Shown: positions 11,100-20,870 of the stretch, in pieces
Layout: each line of letters starts with the position of its first letter
Position numbering within the stretch: position 1 is the first letter of the stretch
From: Tillus elongatus
Lineage: Eukaryota; Arthropoda; Insecta; Coleoptera; Cleridae
Reading direction: 5' to 3'
Assembly (NCBI GenBank): GCA_964006375.1
Contig: OZ023267.1
Span: forward strand, 29,014,739 to 29,078,738
DNA: 64,000 bases
The notes under the pieces: model-generated
What the model was told of the DNA's origin: nothing
The model's input: the letters and a program-made list of their open reading frames with translations, nothing else
Database searches by the model: none
Position numbers and translations under genes: made by a program

Positions 11100-11640
11100 A
11101 TTAATAATTATTTGTGACTGCCTTGAGCTCATCCTGCAGAGCAAACTTTTTCGAAAGAAGGTTTAATATTAGAAATTGATATTCTAAGCTCATTTTCTAT
11201 ACTTATCTGATATCTATATTTTGTCTTAAAAGCAGCTACAGCAGAAAATCCGGTTTAGCAAAGGTAGGATGTTAAAAATGATAATAAAAACCAAATGCTA
11301 TTGTTTTCAGTGCAGAAAACTCATCCAACCCTGCCCAAAATTCAACGAGTCATTTATAACTAAATTGTCTTTCGAGTTCATCACTTGCCGTGGAGTCTAT
11401 AAAGATTTCTTCTTCGGCAGTTTAGAGACCTTAGGGAGTATTTTGACATGGGTCCTCTAACCCACTTGTAACTTGCTATCGAATTGAAGTCAGCAAGAAA
11501 ATACTTTTTAAAATTCTTTTCCAGCATGGCTAGATGATTTTCAATGGTTACAAAAACAACTTCCACATGTTGTTCTTCAGCCTTGTAAGTTTTAATACAT
11601 TTATACACATTTGCAAACAATTCAAGTTTTTTTCTTTACA
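11100..11640 (-). pseudogene. hAT transposase, C-terminal remnant
   Basis: Minus-strand translation contains ENHLAMLEKNFKKYFL and KWVRGP, then in a second frame LVEFWAGLDEFSALKTIAF and PTFAKPDF, then ENELRISISNIKP. This order (spacer helix, FW.. motif, CEAGFS-like motif, then the dimerisation region with R-x-A/I-S-x-I-x-P) is that of hAT transposases of the ZBED5/FAM200 type. Frame changes and stops show it is inactive. Confidence 0.65.
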
Positions 11641-12179
11641 TTTCTGCTCCATAGTTCCAGTTTTCAACACAACGCATTAACTTTATCACTTGTATCCAAC
11701 AAATGTGTGTTTGCTCCCATAGGTGGAACTAGCGATCTAGCTTGGAGGAGGACTAGGTTGGGATCTTTTAAAAAGGAAAATGAATGTTGATCATAAAAGA
11801 CACCAACTTTGTTGATCAAAAGGTTTAATATCGATGAAATAAAACATAACTAACCAGTGATAACAATTTTTACTATACCTACAAAATAAACAAAGAAAAA
11901 CCATGAATTAAAATATATAAAATAAAAATCTATTAGACAAACGACAAAAATCAGATTTTAAAAGATTCCACTTGTGGTTGCTTTTAAAACGTTTTCATCT
12001 TTCATTCACGCTGCTGCGTAACCATAACCATTGACGACTAGACGGTACGTATATTGCACTGACCGCCGAACACCGGTAGTTTGTTGTTTGTGATTTGTGA
12101 AGAAAAGAGTTTGATAGCGGCGATAAAAGAGGTCGCAGAGCACACGTGGTTTGCGTACTTACAGAGCGGTTTCATAATA

Positions 12180-13660
12180 CAGCAATTGTTCTCAAAAAAT
12201 GCGCACCAGAACTTGCTCCTATCCTGGCTCGTCTGTTTCAGACACCTTACAATAGAGGCATATTCCCTAGTAACTGGAAAACTGCTCGAGTATAACCCGT
12301 CCCCAAGAAAGGATCCAAAGAGCCTCTTAGCAACTACAGGCCTATTTCTCTCCTTTCAGTCGTCTCTAAAGTGATGGAAAAGTATGTAAACGCCGAATTA
12401 CTAAAATTTCTTGAAAAACACAGTCTAATCCACGACAGGCAGTATGGATTCCGTCAGCGCAGATCAACTGACGACCTCCTTTGCTTTGTCACCCATTTTT
12501 GGAATAAGTCCATGGAACTACACGGTGAATCCCAGATTGTCGCTCTAGACATATCCAAAGCATTCCACAAGCTCTGGCACGCAGCGCTGCTTAATGAATT
12601 TCCGGCCTATGACCTACCACCAAAACTCTGTACCTGGACAGCAAATTTCCTCTCCAACCGAAGCATTTCTGTTATCGTAGATGGCCATTGCTCTAAACTG
12701 TATCCAGTTAATGCAGGAGTCCCTCAAGATTCAGCTTTAGCCCCTAATTTGTTTTTTCTCAATATCAATGACCTCCTCTCTAGCACATCCAGCCCAGTTC
12801 ACAGTAACGCGGATGAAAGCACCCTCTACTCAAATATACAATATTAGATGAGGACCGCAGAACCATGGAGGGTTCTGTTTCTGTGGATCTCCAAAAAATA
12901 TTAGACTGGGGAAGTAGAAATCTTGTACAATTCAACTCCACCAAATCTTAGTATTGCTTTCTATCTCATAGGAGATACACCACCCCTAGACCCATCACAA
13001 TGAAAAACCAAGTTATTAAAAGTAATGAGTCCTTTTCACTTGCTGGCATTTCTGTGGATCGAAATCTCAATTGGAACCATCTGTCACATCAATTGTAGAA
13101 GCGGCTGCTAAGAAATTAGGTTTCCTCTTTTGGGCTCGCAAATACTTCTCACCAGCTAGTCTCTATACCTTATATATTTTGCAAATAAGGCCAAACCTCG
13201 AATACTGCTCCCACATCTGGGGTGCCGCTGCCGCTTCTACACTCGCTCTCTTGGACTCCATTTAGAAGAGAGCTATACGTAGCATCGGCGACCCAACCCT
13301 TACCCAAAGGCTGCCATCCCTTGCCCACCGACGTGCCGTTGATGACCTCTCACTCTCTCTCTCTCTCTCTCTTTTATAGATATCTGAACGGGTACTGCTC
13401 GGAGGAGATTTCTTCGATACTTTTACTGTCCAGGTCACCAGACATAGAACATCTTGTTATGCCCGCTCTTCTGTCCCAAAGACTTACAAGTTGTGGAATT
13501 CGTTGGCGGCACATATTTTTCCTTCTCCTCTGAACCTCCAAACCTTCAAGTCCAGAATTAACAAGTTACCTCTTTCCTCCTTGTCGACACCCACCGTACG
13601 ATAGTATTTAGGTTGTGAGCCCTTGTGGTGTGTTGTTGAAATAAAAAATAATAATACTCG
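12180..13660 (+). pseudogene. LINE reverse transcriptase remnant (copy A)
   Basis: Homologous, nearly base for base, to the better-preserved LINE at 36435-38620; homology begins abruptly at CAGCAATTGTTCTC (12180), a 5' truncation typical of LINE insertion. Reverse-transcriptase motifs are decayed: DISKAFH instead of DISKAFD, GVPQDS instead of GVPQGS, and NADE in place of the catalytic Y-A-D-D. Several frameshifts. A (CT)n run at 13351-13372 has grown inside the C-terminal region. It ends with GTGTGTTGTTGAAATAAAAA. It lies within the hAT element. Confidence 0.85.
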
Positions 13661-13819
13661 TATTGCGGAAGTCAATATAAGTCAGCTATTTCCTAGGAGG
13701 GCCTAGCGATGTATAGGAGGGGGGCTCCCTAAGTCCCCCTGTAGTTACGAGGCTGTTTGCTCCTTGGAGTTGAAGATTTAAGGTACTTAATTTCTCGAAT
13801 TTGTCGACCAAGTCGCTTA

Positions 13820-14120
13820 ATTTCATCACAGTAAATCATATCGGAACTTCTCGGCTTTTGGTCGGTTTTTCTATTATAGAACAATTGCCATTTCATTTCT
13901 TAATTCATAAACACGTTGCAAAAACATCTCACCTGATAACCATTTTGTCTAGCAATAAAATAGTAACGCTGAATGTCCTGTAACCATGTCTTTACAACGT
14001 GCGGAAAGTATTCTTGATTTGAGGGGATAATTTTTATATAATTTACTACCGTTACCACCGTGGTTAGCACAATATTCAGACCAGAATTCATTTCTTTGGA
14101 AGCCGGATTTCTCTGTGGAT
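13820..14120 (-). pseudogene. hAT transposase, middle remnant
   Basis: Minus strand reads ASKEMNSGLNIVLTTVVTVV then NYIK, matching the segment of ZBED-like hAT transposases between the second catalytic region and the T-E-V-R-W-L-S motif, followed in another frame by VYELRNEM-like residues. It is separated from its C-terminal part by the inserted LINE and from its N-terminal part by the Harbinger element. Confidence 0.6.
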
Positions 14121-14138
14121 TAGGCAATATGTCCACGT

Positions 14139-14997
14139 AAAGCCAGCCATACACGTACCGGCCAGCCTGTCAGTTACGCCTGAACTGTTCACCGCCTGCC
14201 TGTTGAACTGAAACCTCCATACACATACCGGCAACCCATACAGCACCATCATTTGAATCCAGGCCATGGCAAGTATCTTTCAGTCGAAATTTACTTAAAT
14301 TCATCTTTATTTTTAAATAATGTTCTCCAGTGATGAAGATGCTTGTGCGATTTTCGTTTTATTGGCCGTTTTAAAGGCAAATAAAAAACGTGAAGCGTGG
14401 TACAAAAAGTGGTTGTTGATGAGAAACACGCATTCACATATTAATTTACTGAACGAATTGAAGGTGACTCCAAAGGATTGGCACAACTACCTACGAATGG
14501 GCGAAAGTACGTACCTACAACTCTTATCATTGGTTTCTCGCTGCTTCATTGATTGAGAAACAAAATAATGTTATCAGAACTAAGATATCCCTCATGAGCG
14601 ACTGACTGAAACATTGAGGTGGCTAGCTCTGGGAGGAATTTTGGGGACCTCAAGTTTTCTACAATCATATCACCTCAGGCACTTGGTAGTATTTGTCAGG
14701 ATTTTTTGACATAACAATGCAGCTGCTGGCGCCTGGTGAACTCGTCCAATGCTTTTACCACGCGGTTGGGCGGTCCGGTGATCATCGGCCTGACGCCTCA
14801 ACCCACACACGTAGCGGCTTGACTAAAATCTCTTGAGGCCAGCCGGCTGGGTAATTTTATTTTCGTTCGATTACAAGTCGCCAGAACAATTGAAACTGAG
14901 AAGACAACTGGACCTCACTCACGTTACGGCCTCCGGTTACCTGTGGAATGTTCAGACGTAACTGACAGGCCTGCCGTTACGTGTATGGCGTACTTTA
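14139..14997 (+). mobile_element. PIF/Harbinger element, internally deleted
   Basis: Terminal inverted repeats contain GCCATACACGTA, then CCTGTCAGTTACG and CTGAAC at 14144-14184, mirrored at 14990-14950. The inside carries only the N-terminal part of a Harbinger transposase, so it is a non-autonomous deletion derivative. Exact ends and the 3-bp target duplication could not be settled by eye. Confidence 0.65.
14320..14720 (+). pseudogene. PIF/Harbinger transposase, N-terminal fragment
   Basis: The frame 14320-14556 reads MFSSDEDACAIFVLLAVLKA and then KKREAWYKKWLLMR, LLNELKVTPKDWHNYLRM, matching the N-terminal region of Harbinger transposases (R-x-W-x-x-W-L, then LLNEL and YLRM). After the stop, another frame continues with ERLTETLRWLALGG and SPQALGSI, the next conserved segment. 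The DDE nuclease core is missing. Inactive. Confidence 0.7.
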
Positions 14998-15069
14998 AAC
15001 CGGGAGGGCGCGATTAGAATTGTGATTAAAAATTAGGTAGCAAATACTAAAAGTTTGAGAAACACTTAT

Positions 15070-15540
15070 ATCAAATAAATGGCAACAGAAAGTTTTCAAA
15101 CAGAATATTTAACAGCTTAGTTAAAAATCTGTGTTTATATTAAAACATATACAATAAAAACGGCAAATAAGCATATACAACCGCGTTAAATTGTAGGCAA
15201 TTTATGCAAAAATCTAGTGAAGTTATTTTCAAAACAAAAACTTTGCTTGAAAAGTTTTAATAGAAACGCAAAAATCATATCCTGAGAATTTTTAGGTAAA
15301 AAACAAAAAAAATTGACACCTTTTATTAACTTGCTATCGGTAAATAATATTATGTTTTATAATTCGCGATTTTTTAGAGTCGCCAACCTTTTTTTACAGC
15401 TTTCTGGAGGAGGCAAGTTTTATTCCAAAATATTTTTAACCAGAAGTACATTTTACCTTACTTAGAGAATAATATAAAGATGGGTTCAAGGTAAAGATAA
15501 GCGTTTTATAGAATAGAGGAACGTTAGTCAATCGAGATGA
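15070..15540. other. Intronic A+T-rich sequence, nothing recognised
   Basis: Between the hAT right end and the C2B exon. No coding similarity or repeat family identified. Confidence 0.4.
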
Positions 15541-15546
15541 GCTTAC

Positions 15547-15681
15547 CTTCACATAAACATCCCCGGGAGTTGTTTCATTACTGAATTTCAGATTCCTGGC
15601 TTTCACAACGACGACCGTCAACCTTTCAGCAGTAGGTAGATAGCTCAGTGAAAACATAAGTTCACCGAACTCAGTGCCTCT
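15547..15681 (-). CDS. Syt12: Syt12 exon: start of C2B domain
   Basis: The acceptor is gtattttag and the donor is gtaagc. Exactly 45 codons, phase 0 at both ends. It encodes [20 protein letters not shown] followed by [11 protein letters not shown] and ends GDVYVK. The [18 protein letters not shown] wording is the most diagnostic match to synaptotagmin-12. Two further AG dinucleotides follow the chosen acceptor; the first one keeps the frame with R-G-T and is preferred. Confidence 0.88.
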
Positions 15682-15689
15682 CTAAAATA

Positions 15690-16200
15690 CACAAAGTTAA
15701 GTTAATTATAACAATAGCTTGGCCTTAGAATACAGGGATAGTTTACATTCACAAGAAATTTGTTTTTTCCCTAAATTAGTAAACGAAATTTAAGCGCACC
15801 TTTCAGACTTTTCTAAGTGGATCCTATAAAAAACGAAGTCTGCACCTCATATAAACATTATCTTTTTGGAATTTGATGAGGTTCTCTTATTATCTTTCAC
15901 ATTCAAATTGAATTTAAATTCAAACATATTTGTAGGAGAAACTTCTCCCGGGCATGTAGTAACATAAATTTACATGCGAGAAGATAATACACTTAAATAT
16001 AAAATTAAAATATGAATGTATTGGCTTTGTTAGTAAATGAGAACTGCTCATGGGGTTTAGCGCCACTTTTGAGATCTGAAATGCAGCCTCTCAACTGTTT
16101 TTTGTTGCTAAAACACATTAAAATTATCATCTTCGGATTCAGAATAATTAAATTACCTCCTTAAGACAAAAATTATCTGATATTCTCCAGTAAGTGAAGA
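15690..16200. other. Intronic sequence, nothing recognised
   Basis: Upstream (in gene sense) of the C2B exon. A+T-rich with no recognised coding or repeat structure. Confidence 0.4.
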
Positions 16201-16270
16201 TTGGAACCTGTGATGAGCACTGATAAGTACACTTGGAGAGCCCAAGTCACCACAACACATTTTAAAAAGA

Positions 16271-16311
16271 CCTGACGATCGTTTCACTAACCAAGTTAGC
16301 GTCATCAGAGG
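16271..16311 (-). ncRNA. Hammerhead-ribozyme-like motif of the inverted Penelope copy
   Basis: Minus strand: CTGATGA, stem II GCTAAC/GTTAGT preceded by one extra base, GAAA, short self-complementary CGATCG, candidate cleavage triplet GTC, then AGG pairing with CCT upstream. Penelope-like elements are known to carry hammerheads in their terminal repeats. Confidence 0.65.
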
Positions 16312-16582
16312 ATGAAACATTCTAAATACTTAAAAAAATAACATCAACTTATATACCGGATCTCAGGTAAAGAGATCGAACCGAGATGAGACACTAGTCG
16401 TAGGCAAATTCCACAGTGTATTGTATTTTTATCGCCTGACCAGGTCTTTGCACTATCCTTATTGCTTTATCTAAAAGTGTCCATCTGTAATAGTCTTGAG
16501 AAAGTTCAACGACCGCTAAATTAACAACGGTTCCTTTGGCGGCAATAACTGTATACTTGTTATCGGTAAAAACGTGGGAATT

Positions 16583-16948
16583 TTATTTAGCAAAGTAATC
16601 TATCAAGTGACTCGTAATTGGCGCTGGTGCACTGTTCATACATTCTTTGTTGCAACTATATTTCGCAATATATACGCTCTCAAACCCATTCAGCTGACCT
16701 GGTTTTCTAACATTTTTTATTAATTTCAGATTTTCTTTATCAACGTGATGATTACTATCCCAAATATGTCGGGCGACGGCAGACTTATCTACAGTACCGT
16801 AACGTAATTGGGATATGTGTTCTTTGAATCTGATTCCAATCGATCTTTTTGTTTGTCCGACGTATTTAAGATTACAATCTTTACAACTTATTTCATAAAT
16901 TCCCGACATTTTTTCCGCGCTATCCTTGTCTTTTGGATTACCTAGCAA
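16583..16948 (-). CDS. GIY-YIG endonuclease domain of Penelope-like element (inverted copy)
   Basis: Identical at protein level to the plus-strand copy at 17083-17448 through the endonuclease region. Motifs: MSGIYEISCKDC, then LKYVGQTKRS (the GIY and Y-V-G halves), IGIRFKEH, ARHIWDSNHH and NGFESVYIAK with the presumed catalytic Glu. The Cys-x2-Cys and His-His pattern is the one described for Penelope endonucleases. The open frame can be extended to 16999 on the minus strand, but residues before NLLGNPKD come from the junction between the two copies. Without the reverse transcriptase it cannot be autonomous. Confidence 0.8.
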   Translation of the reverse strand: MLGNPKDKDSAEKMSGIYEISCKDCNLKYVGQTKRSIGIRFKEHISQLRYGTVDKSAVARHIWDSNHHVDKENLKLIKNVRKPGQLNGFESVYIAKYSCNKECMNSAPAPITSHLIDYFAK

Positions 16949-17082
16949 GTTTTTTAAAGTAAAAATCGGAAAAAAACTTTGTTTGCTTATCATTTGCACC
17001 TAGAATCACGAGGGGTCTAGACAACATTTTTTAAAAAGTCGACTTACAGGTAGCATTTTCAACAACAAATACTTTAAAAAAC

Positions 17083-17448
17083 TTGCTAGGTAATCCAAAA
17101 GACAAGGATAGCGCGGAAAAAATGTCGGGAATTTATGAAATAAGTTGTAAAGATTGTAATCTTAAATACGTCGGACAAACAAAAAGATCGATTGGAATCA
17201 GATTCAAAGAACACATATCCCAATTACGTTACGGTACTGTAGATAAGTCTGCCGTCGCCCGACATATTTGGGATAGTAACCATCACGTTGATAAAGAAAA
17301 TCTGAAATTAATAAAAAATGTTAGAAAACCAGGTCAGTTGAATGGGTTTGAGAGCGTATATATTGCGAAATATAGTTGCAACAAAGAATGCATGAACAGT
17401 GCACCAGCGCCAATTACGAGTCACTTGATAGATTACTTTGCTAAATAA
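17083..17448 (+). CDS. GIY-YIG endonuclease domain of Penelope-like element
   Basis: A 121-residue frame, NLLGNPKDKDSAEKMSGIYE followed by ISCKDC, LKYVGQTKRS, IGIRFKEH, ARHIWDSNHH, NGFESVYIAK and ending LIDYFAK. The GIY...YVG pair, the Arg in IGIRFKEH and the Glu in FESVYI are the expected catalytic residues; CKDC and the histidines form the Penelope-specific zinc-binding pattern. It is the C-terminal part of a longer RT-EN polyprotein whose RT is missing here. The chosen start is only where the open frame begins; no real initiator is implied. Confidence 0.82.
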   Translation: MLGNPKDKDSAEKMSGIYEISCKDCNLKYVGQTKRSIGIRFKEHISQLRYGTVDKSAVARHIWDSNHHVDKENLKLIKNVRKPGQLNGFESVYIAKYSCNKECMNSAPAPITSHLIDYFAK

Positions 17449-17730
17449 AATTCCCACGTTTTCGGCATGTTTTTACCGATAACAAGTATACAGTTATTGC
17501 CGCCAAAGGAACCGTTGTTAATTTAGCGGGCGTTGAACTTTCTCAAGACTATTACAGATGGACACTTTTAGATAAAGCAATAAGGATAGCGCAAAGACCT
17601 GGTCAGGCGATAAAAATACAATACACTGTGGAATTTGCCTACGACTAGTGTCTCATCTCGGTTCGATCTCTTTACCTGAGATCCGGTATATAAGTTGATG
17701 TTAGTTTTTTAAGTATTTAGAATGTTTCAT

Positions 17731-17771
17731 CCTCTGATGACGCTAACTTGGTTAGTGAAACGATCGTCAGG
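17731..17771 (+). ncRNA. Hammerhead-ribozyme-like motif of the Penelope copy
   Basis: CTGATGA core at 17734-17740, stem II GCTAAC-TTG-GTTAGT with one unpaired base before it, GAAA at 17757-17760, then CGATCGTC with a minimal self-complementary stem III, followed by AGG that pairs with the CCT before the core. Such minimal stem III forms are reported to work best as dimers, fitting tandem terminal repeats. Confidence 0.65.
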
Positions 17772-17839
17772 TCTTTTTAAAATGTGTTGTGGTGATTTGG
17801 GCTCTCCAAGTGTACTTATGATATTCTCCAGATTTTCGT

Positions 17840-20035
17840 TCATTCCACAGGCCTGTTGATGTTAAGTCTTCTTAAGATATGATATTGTGGAGGTCGATAC
17901 TTAATGTAAGTTGTAAATGTAAAATAAATTGATTGTTAACACCTATGCTGCTGCAGCTATGACAAATATGCAACAAGAACCTTAGAATAATCTTAGTATA
18001 GAACAATTTCTTGCAGAATTTAAAAATATGTTTCAACAACTTATGGAACAAAACAATATGATCATAAGTATGCTGTCTACAGCCATTAACAAGTTATTGC
18101 ACTAAAGTTCGAATTTATAAGAATTGCTTTGTGGAATGCCAATGGCATTCAGTTCAAAAAAACAAGAAGTTGAACTATTCCTTAAGGTACACAAGATTGA
18201 CATTTTACCGATTTCTGAAACACACTTCACGGCAAAGTAATTTATAAAATTTCCACACTACAAAATCTACTGGGCCAATCATCCAGATGGAGCAGCACAT
18301 GGAGGAACAGCTATAGCCATTAAGTCAACAATAGTGCACCAAGAACTCCCACAATATGAAATGGACTACCTGCAGGCCACAACAATACAGTTGAATATGT
18401 GTTCCAATTCACCAATTATTTCAGCCGTGTATTGTCCTCCTAGACACAAAATAACTGAAAATATGCTTGAGATGCTTTTTGAGACTCTTGTTCCAAGGTT
18501 TGTTGCTGGTGGTGACTATAATGCAAAACGCAACAATTTCGGGTGCAGACTAACTACTCCCAAAGGCAGAGAGTTTAATAATATAATTTTAAACAACCAC
18601 TATAGTTGCCTCTTCACTTGCGAACCAACATACTGGCCAGCAGATCAAAACAAAATACCAGATCTGCTGGATTATTTTATACTAAACGGTGTGGCAGCTA
18701 ACTACCTCGACACAGAGTCATGTTTTGACTTATCGTCAGATCATACACCTGTCTTATTGACTGTGAGTAAAAGCATTATCAAGAAAACTCCAAAGCCTTC
18801 ATTATTTAACAAGCACGCCAACTGGGACCTTTCAAAGACCTCATAAATAAAAACTGAACTTACAAACTAGTATAAAAACAAGTGAGGAGCTTGACGATTT
18901 ATTCATAACTACAATACAAGCAGCCTCATGGCAAGCAACACGAAACAGAAATCTCGCTCCACTCAAAACATTCCAAAAGGAATCGTGGAACTTGTGACAG
19001 AAAAAAAGGCTTAGAAGAATATGGCACCGTACCAGACAGCCTTCTGATAAGACTGCTTTTAATAGGATCGTCAACAAATGAAAGAAAAAGGTAAACGAGA
19101 AAAAAAATTATTCGTTTAAATTTTTGGATAATTTGTCCTCCAGAGACCACACCTTATGGAAAGCTGCAAAGTGTGTCAAACAAACACACAATTTATCCAT
19201 TCCACCACTTAAAAAACGGGATGGAGCCTGGGCAAGGTCAGATAGAGAAAAGGCAGAGTTATTTGCTCAACACCTTGAGTCCGTCTTCACTCCACATCCC
19301 ACAAATACTCCAAATCATGTAGTGCAAGACTATCTAGAAGTGTCATGCCAAATGTCACCACCAGTTAAAGAATTCAGAGTGGCTGAAATAACACAATAAA
19401 TACTTGGCCTTAACATCAGGAAATCTCCTGGATATGACATGACAACGGAAAAAATACTCAAGCAGATTTTGCGAAAGGCATAAAGTATCTGACAGTATTC
19501 TTTAACTCAATATTAAGGTTGATACATTGGCCAGACCAACTAAAGTTTGCTCAAATAATTATGGTTTCAAAGCAAGGAAAAGCAGTCGACGATGTCAAGT
19601 CATATAGGCGAATAAGTTTGCTTTTAACCATAAAATACTATAAAGATTTGTATTAAAAACTATGCTTGCTGACAAGTTACTTAATACATGGTTACCCGAT
19701 CACCAATATCCGTTTAGATCAAATCAATCAACAATCCAGCAGTGTCACAGACTGATTCCCAAAATTCAAGAGGCAATGGAAAGAAGGCAATACTGTTCAG
19801 CGGTGTTTCTTGATATAAATCAAGCTTTAGATGAGGCATGGCATGAAGGCCTGCTATACAAAATTAAGAAACTCCTGCCTCACCACTACTATCTGCCATT
19901 CAAATCCTACCTAAAAAATCGTAGCTTCCAAGTTAAGCATGGAGAAGAATTGTCGATAATTCATCCCATTAAATCTGGAGTGCCCCAAGAACGTGTACTG
20001 GGTCCCATATTATTTTAACTGTACACTTTTCATCT
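17840..20035 (+). pseudogene. Jockey-like LINE, degenerate and 3'-truncated
   Basis: The stretch 18000-18105 reads as the end of an ORF1 (IEQFLAEFKNMFQQLMEQNN). ORF2 follows: an AP-type endonuclease with RIALWNANGI near 18120, AHGGTAIAIKS, SAVYCPPRHKI, FVAGGDYNAKRN, and SDHTPVLL near 18745; then a linker, then reverse transcriptase with CSAVFLDINQALDEAWHEGL and SGVPQERVLGPILF at about 19795-20018. Stops and frameshifts occur near 18240, 18845 and 19400-19660, and GVPQGS has become GVPQER. The catalytic F-A-D-D segment and 3' end are absent: the sequence switches to a Penelope fragment at about 20040. Confidence 0.8.
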
Positions 20036-20042
20036 ACCAACA

Positions 20043-20200
20043 ACAATCGAATTTTTCATCCTGTGATGATGATAACGTGGTTAGCGAAACGATCGTACGG
20101 TCTTTAAAAAATATGTGTTGTGGTGATTTGGGTTCTCCAAGTGTACTTGTCAGTGCTCATCACGGGTTCAAGGTTTCACATTCAATGACTGTTTCGATCT
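20043..20200 (+). mobile_element. Penelope-like terminal fragment with decayed hammerhead motif
   Basis: Matches the 3' terminal region of the copies near 17.7 kb (GTGTTGTGGTGATTTGGG, then TCTCCAAGTGTACTTG) and extends beyond them with CAGTGCTCATCAC, as in the inverted copy. The hammerhead-like core at 20060-20100 has G in place of the invariant first C (GTGATGA), so it should be inactive. Confidence 0.7.
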
Positions 20201-20785
20201 TCTTTGAAGTCTTATGTTTAAGTTTAAAGATAAAAAAGAGACTATTTTAAAAGCTTTTTGATGGAGCCTTAACTTAATTTTGTTTATAATTCAACTATAT
20301 TATGCTCCACTTTCAGTCTAAAACTGTATTTGGGGCCGTTTGTTAAGTGTATTTAAAAATTAGTGTATTTTAAAAATTGACAAATAGGTACTTGGCAAAT
20401 TTTTTATTTCATGTCGTCTGTCATTTGCGATATTAATGGCCAAGATTTCACGATTGTTGGTTCGGGTAGTATGTTTTATGCCTGTTATTTATTTTGTTTC
20501 GTTACCGTTGATGTATGGTTTATACCTGTCGTATGAATTAATCTACGCGTGACAGTTAACTACTCTGTCTGTCAGGCATTGGACTTTAACCACTAAGCCG
20601 TTTCAATGCATGTCTTTCAGATGTTATTTTTAATTTGGAAAAACTCCAAATCATGTGAACGAAATTACTGAAAATTCAAAACATAGGTTTATTTACACCA
20701 TTTCTACCCACATGTAATGTCTCATTCCAGTTACGCTAATACTTACAAAAATATAGCGTTTTCAAAAATATTCTTGTATATTTTT
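20200..20785 (-). repeat. Interspersed repeat shared with 44540-45270
   Basis: The reverse complement of this stretch matches 44640-45250 in order: GAAAACGCTATATTT, GAGTTTTTCCAAATTAA, a GTGGTTAAAGTCCAATGCCT segment, and ACTATTTTAAAAGC-like sequence. It adjoins a (TA)n tract in both places, so it is a subtype of the composite repeat family. Confidence 0.65.
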
Positions 20786-20798
20786 TGAGTTATCGCTC

Positions 20799-20867
<69 letters not shown>

Positions 20868-20870
<3 letters not shown>

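Larger units (their letters stand above)
10875..15066 (-). mobile_element. hAT (ZBED-like) DNA transposon with nested insertions
   Basis: The left end CAGCGATTCTCAACCGTGG (from 10875) and the right end AAAGTTTGAGAAACACT (to about 15066) are inverted relatives of the terminal repeat typical of the ZBED/hAT group. Between them, minus-strand transposase fragments occur at 14120-13820 and 11640-11100, in the right order. A LINE (12180-13660) and a PIF/Harbinger element (14139-14997) have inserted into it. I could not confirm an 8-bp target duplication. The 11700-12180 and 13670-13800 stretches are unassigned parts of the element or its neighbours. Confidence 0.65.
16210..16955 (-). mobile_element. 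Penelope-like element, 5'-truncated inverted copy
   Basis: Mirror image of the copy at 16967-17820 over about 740 bp with few differences; the plus copy has an extra 12 bp (TTCGGCATGTTT) after its stop codon. The copy encodes the GIY-YIG domain and the downstream terminal region with a hammerhead-like motif. Its coding sequence starts near ACTTGCTAGGTAATCC, so it lacks the reverse transcriptase. Penelope-like elements often carry truncated inverted copies of themselves at an end. Confidence 0.8.
16967..17820 (+). mobile_element. Penelope-like element, 3' part (plus-strand copy)
   Basis: Head-to-head with the inverted copy, about 10 bp apart. It starts within the end of the reverse-transcriptase ORF (ATCACGAGGGGTCTAGA, shared with 63900-63920) and includes the GIY-YIG domain, a terminal region with GAACCGTTGTTAATTTAGC, and a hammerhead-like motif, ending at CTCTCCAAGTGTACTTA. 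The near identity of the two arms shows they arose together or recently. Confidence 0.8.
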
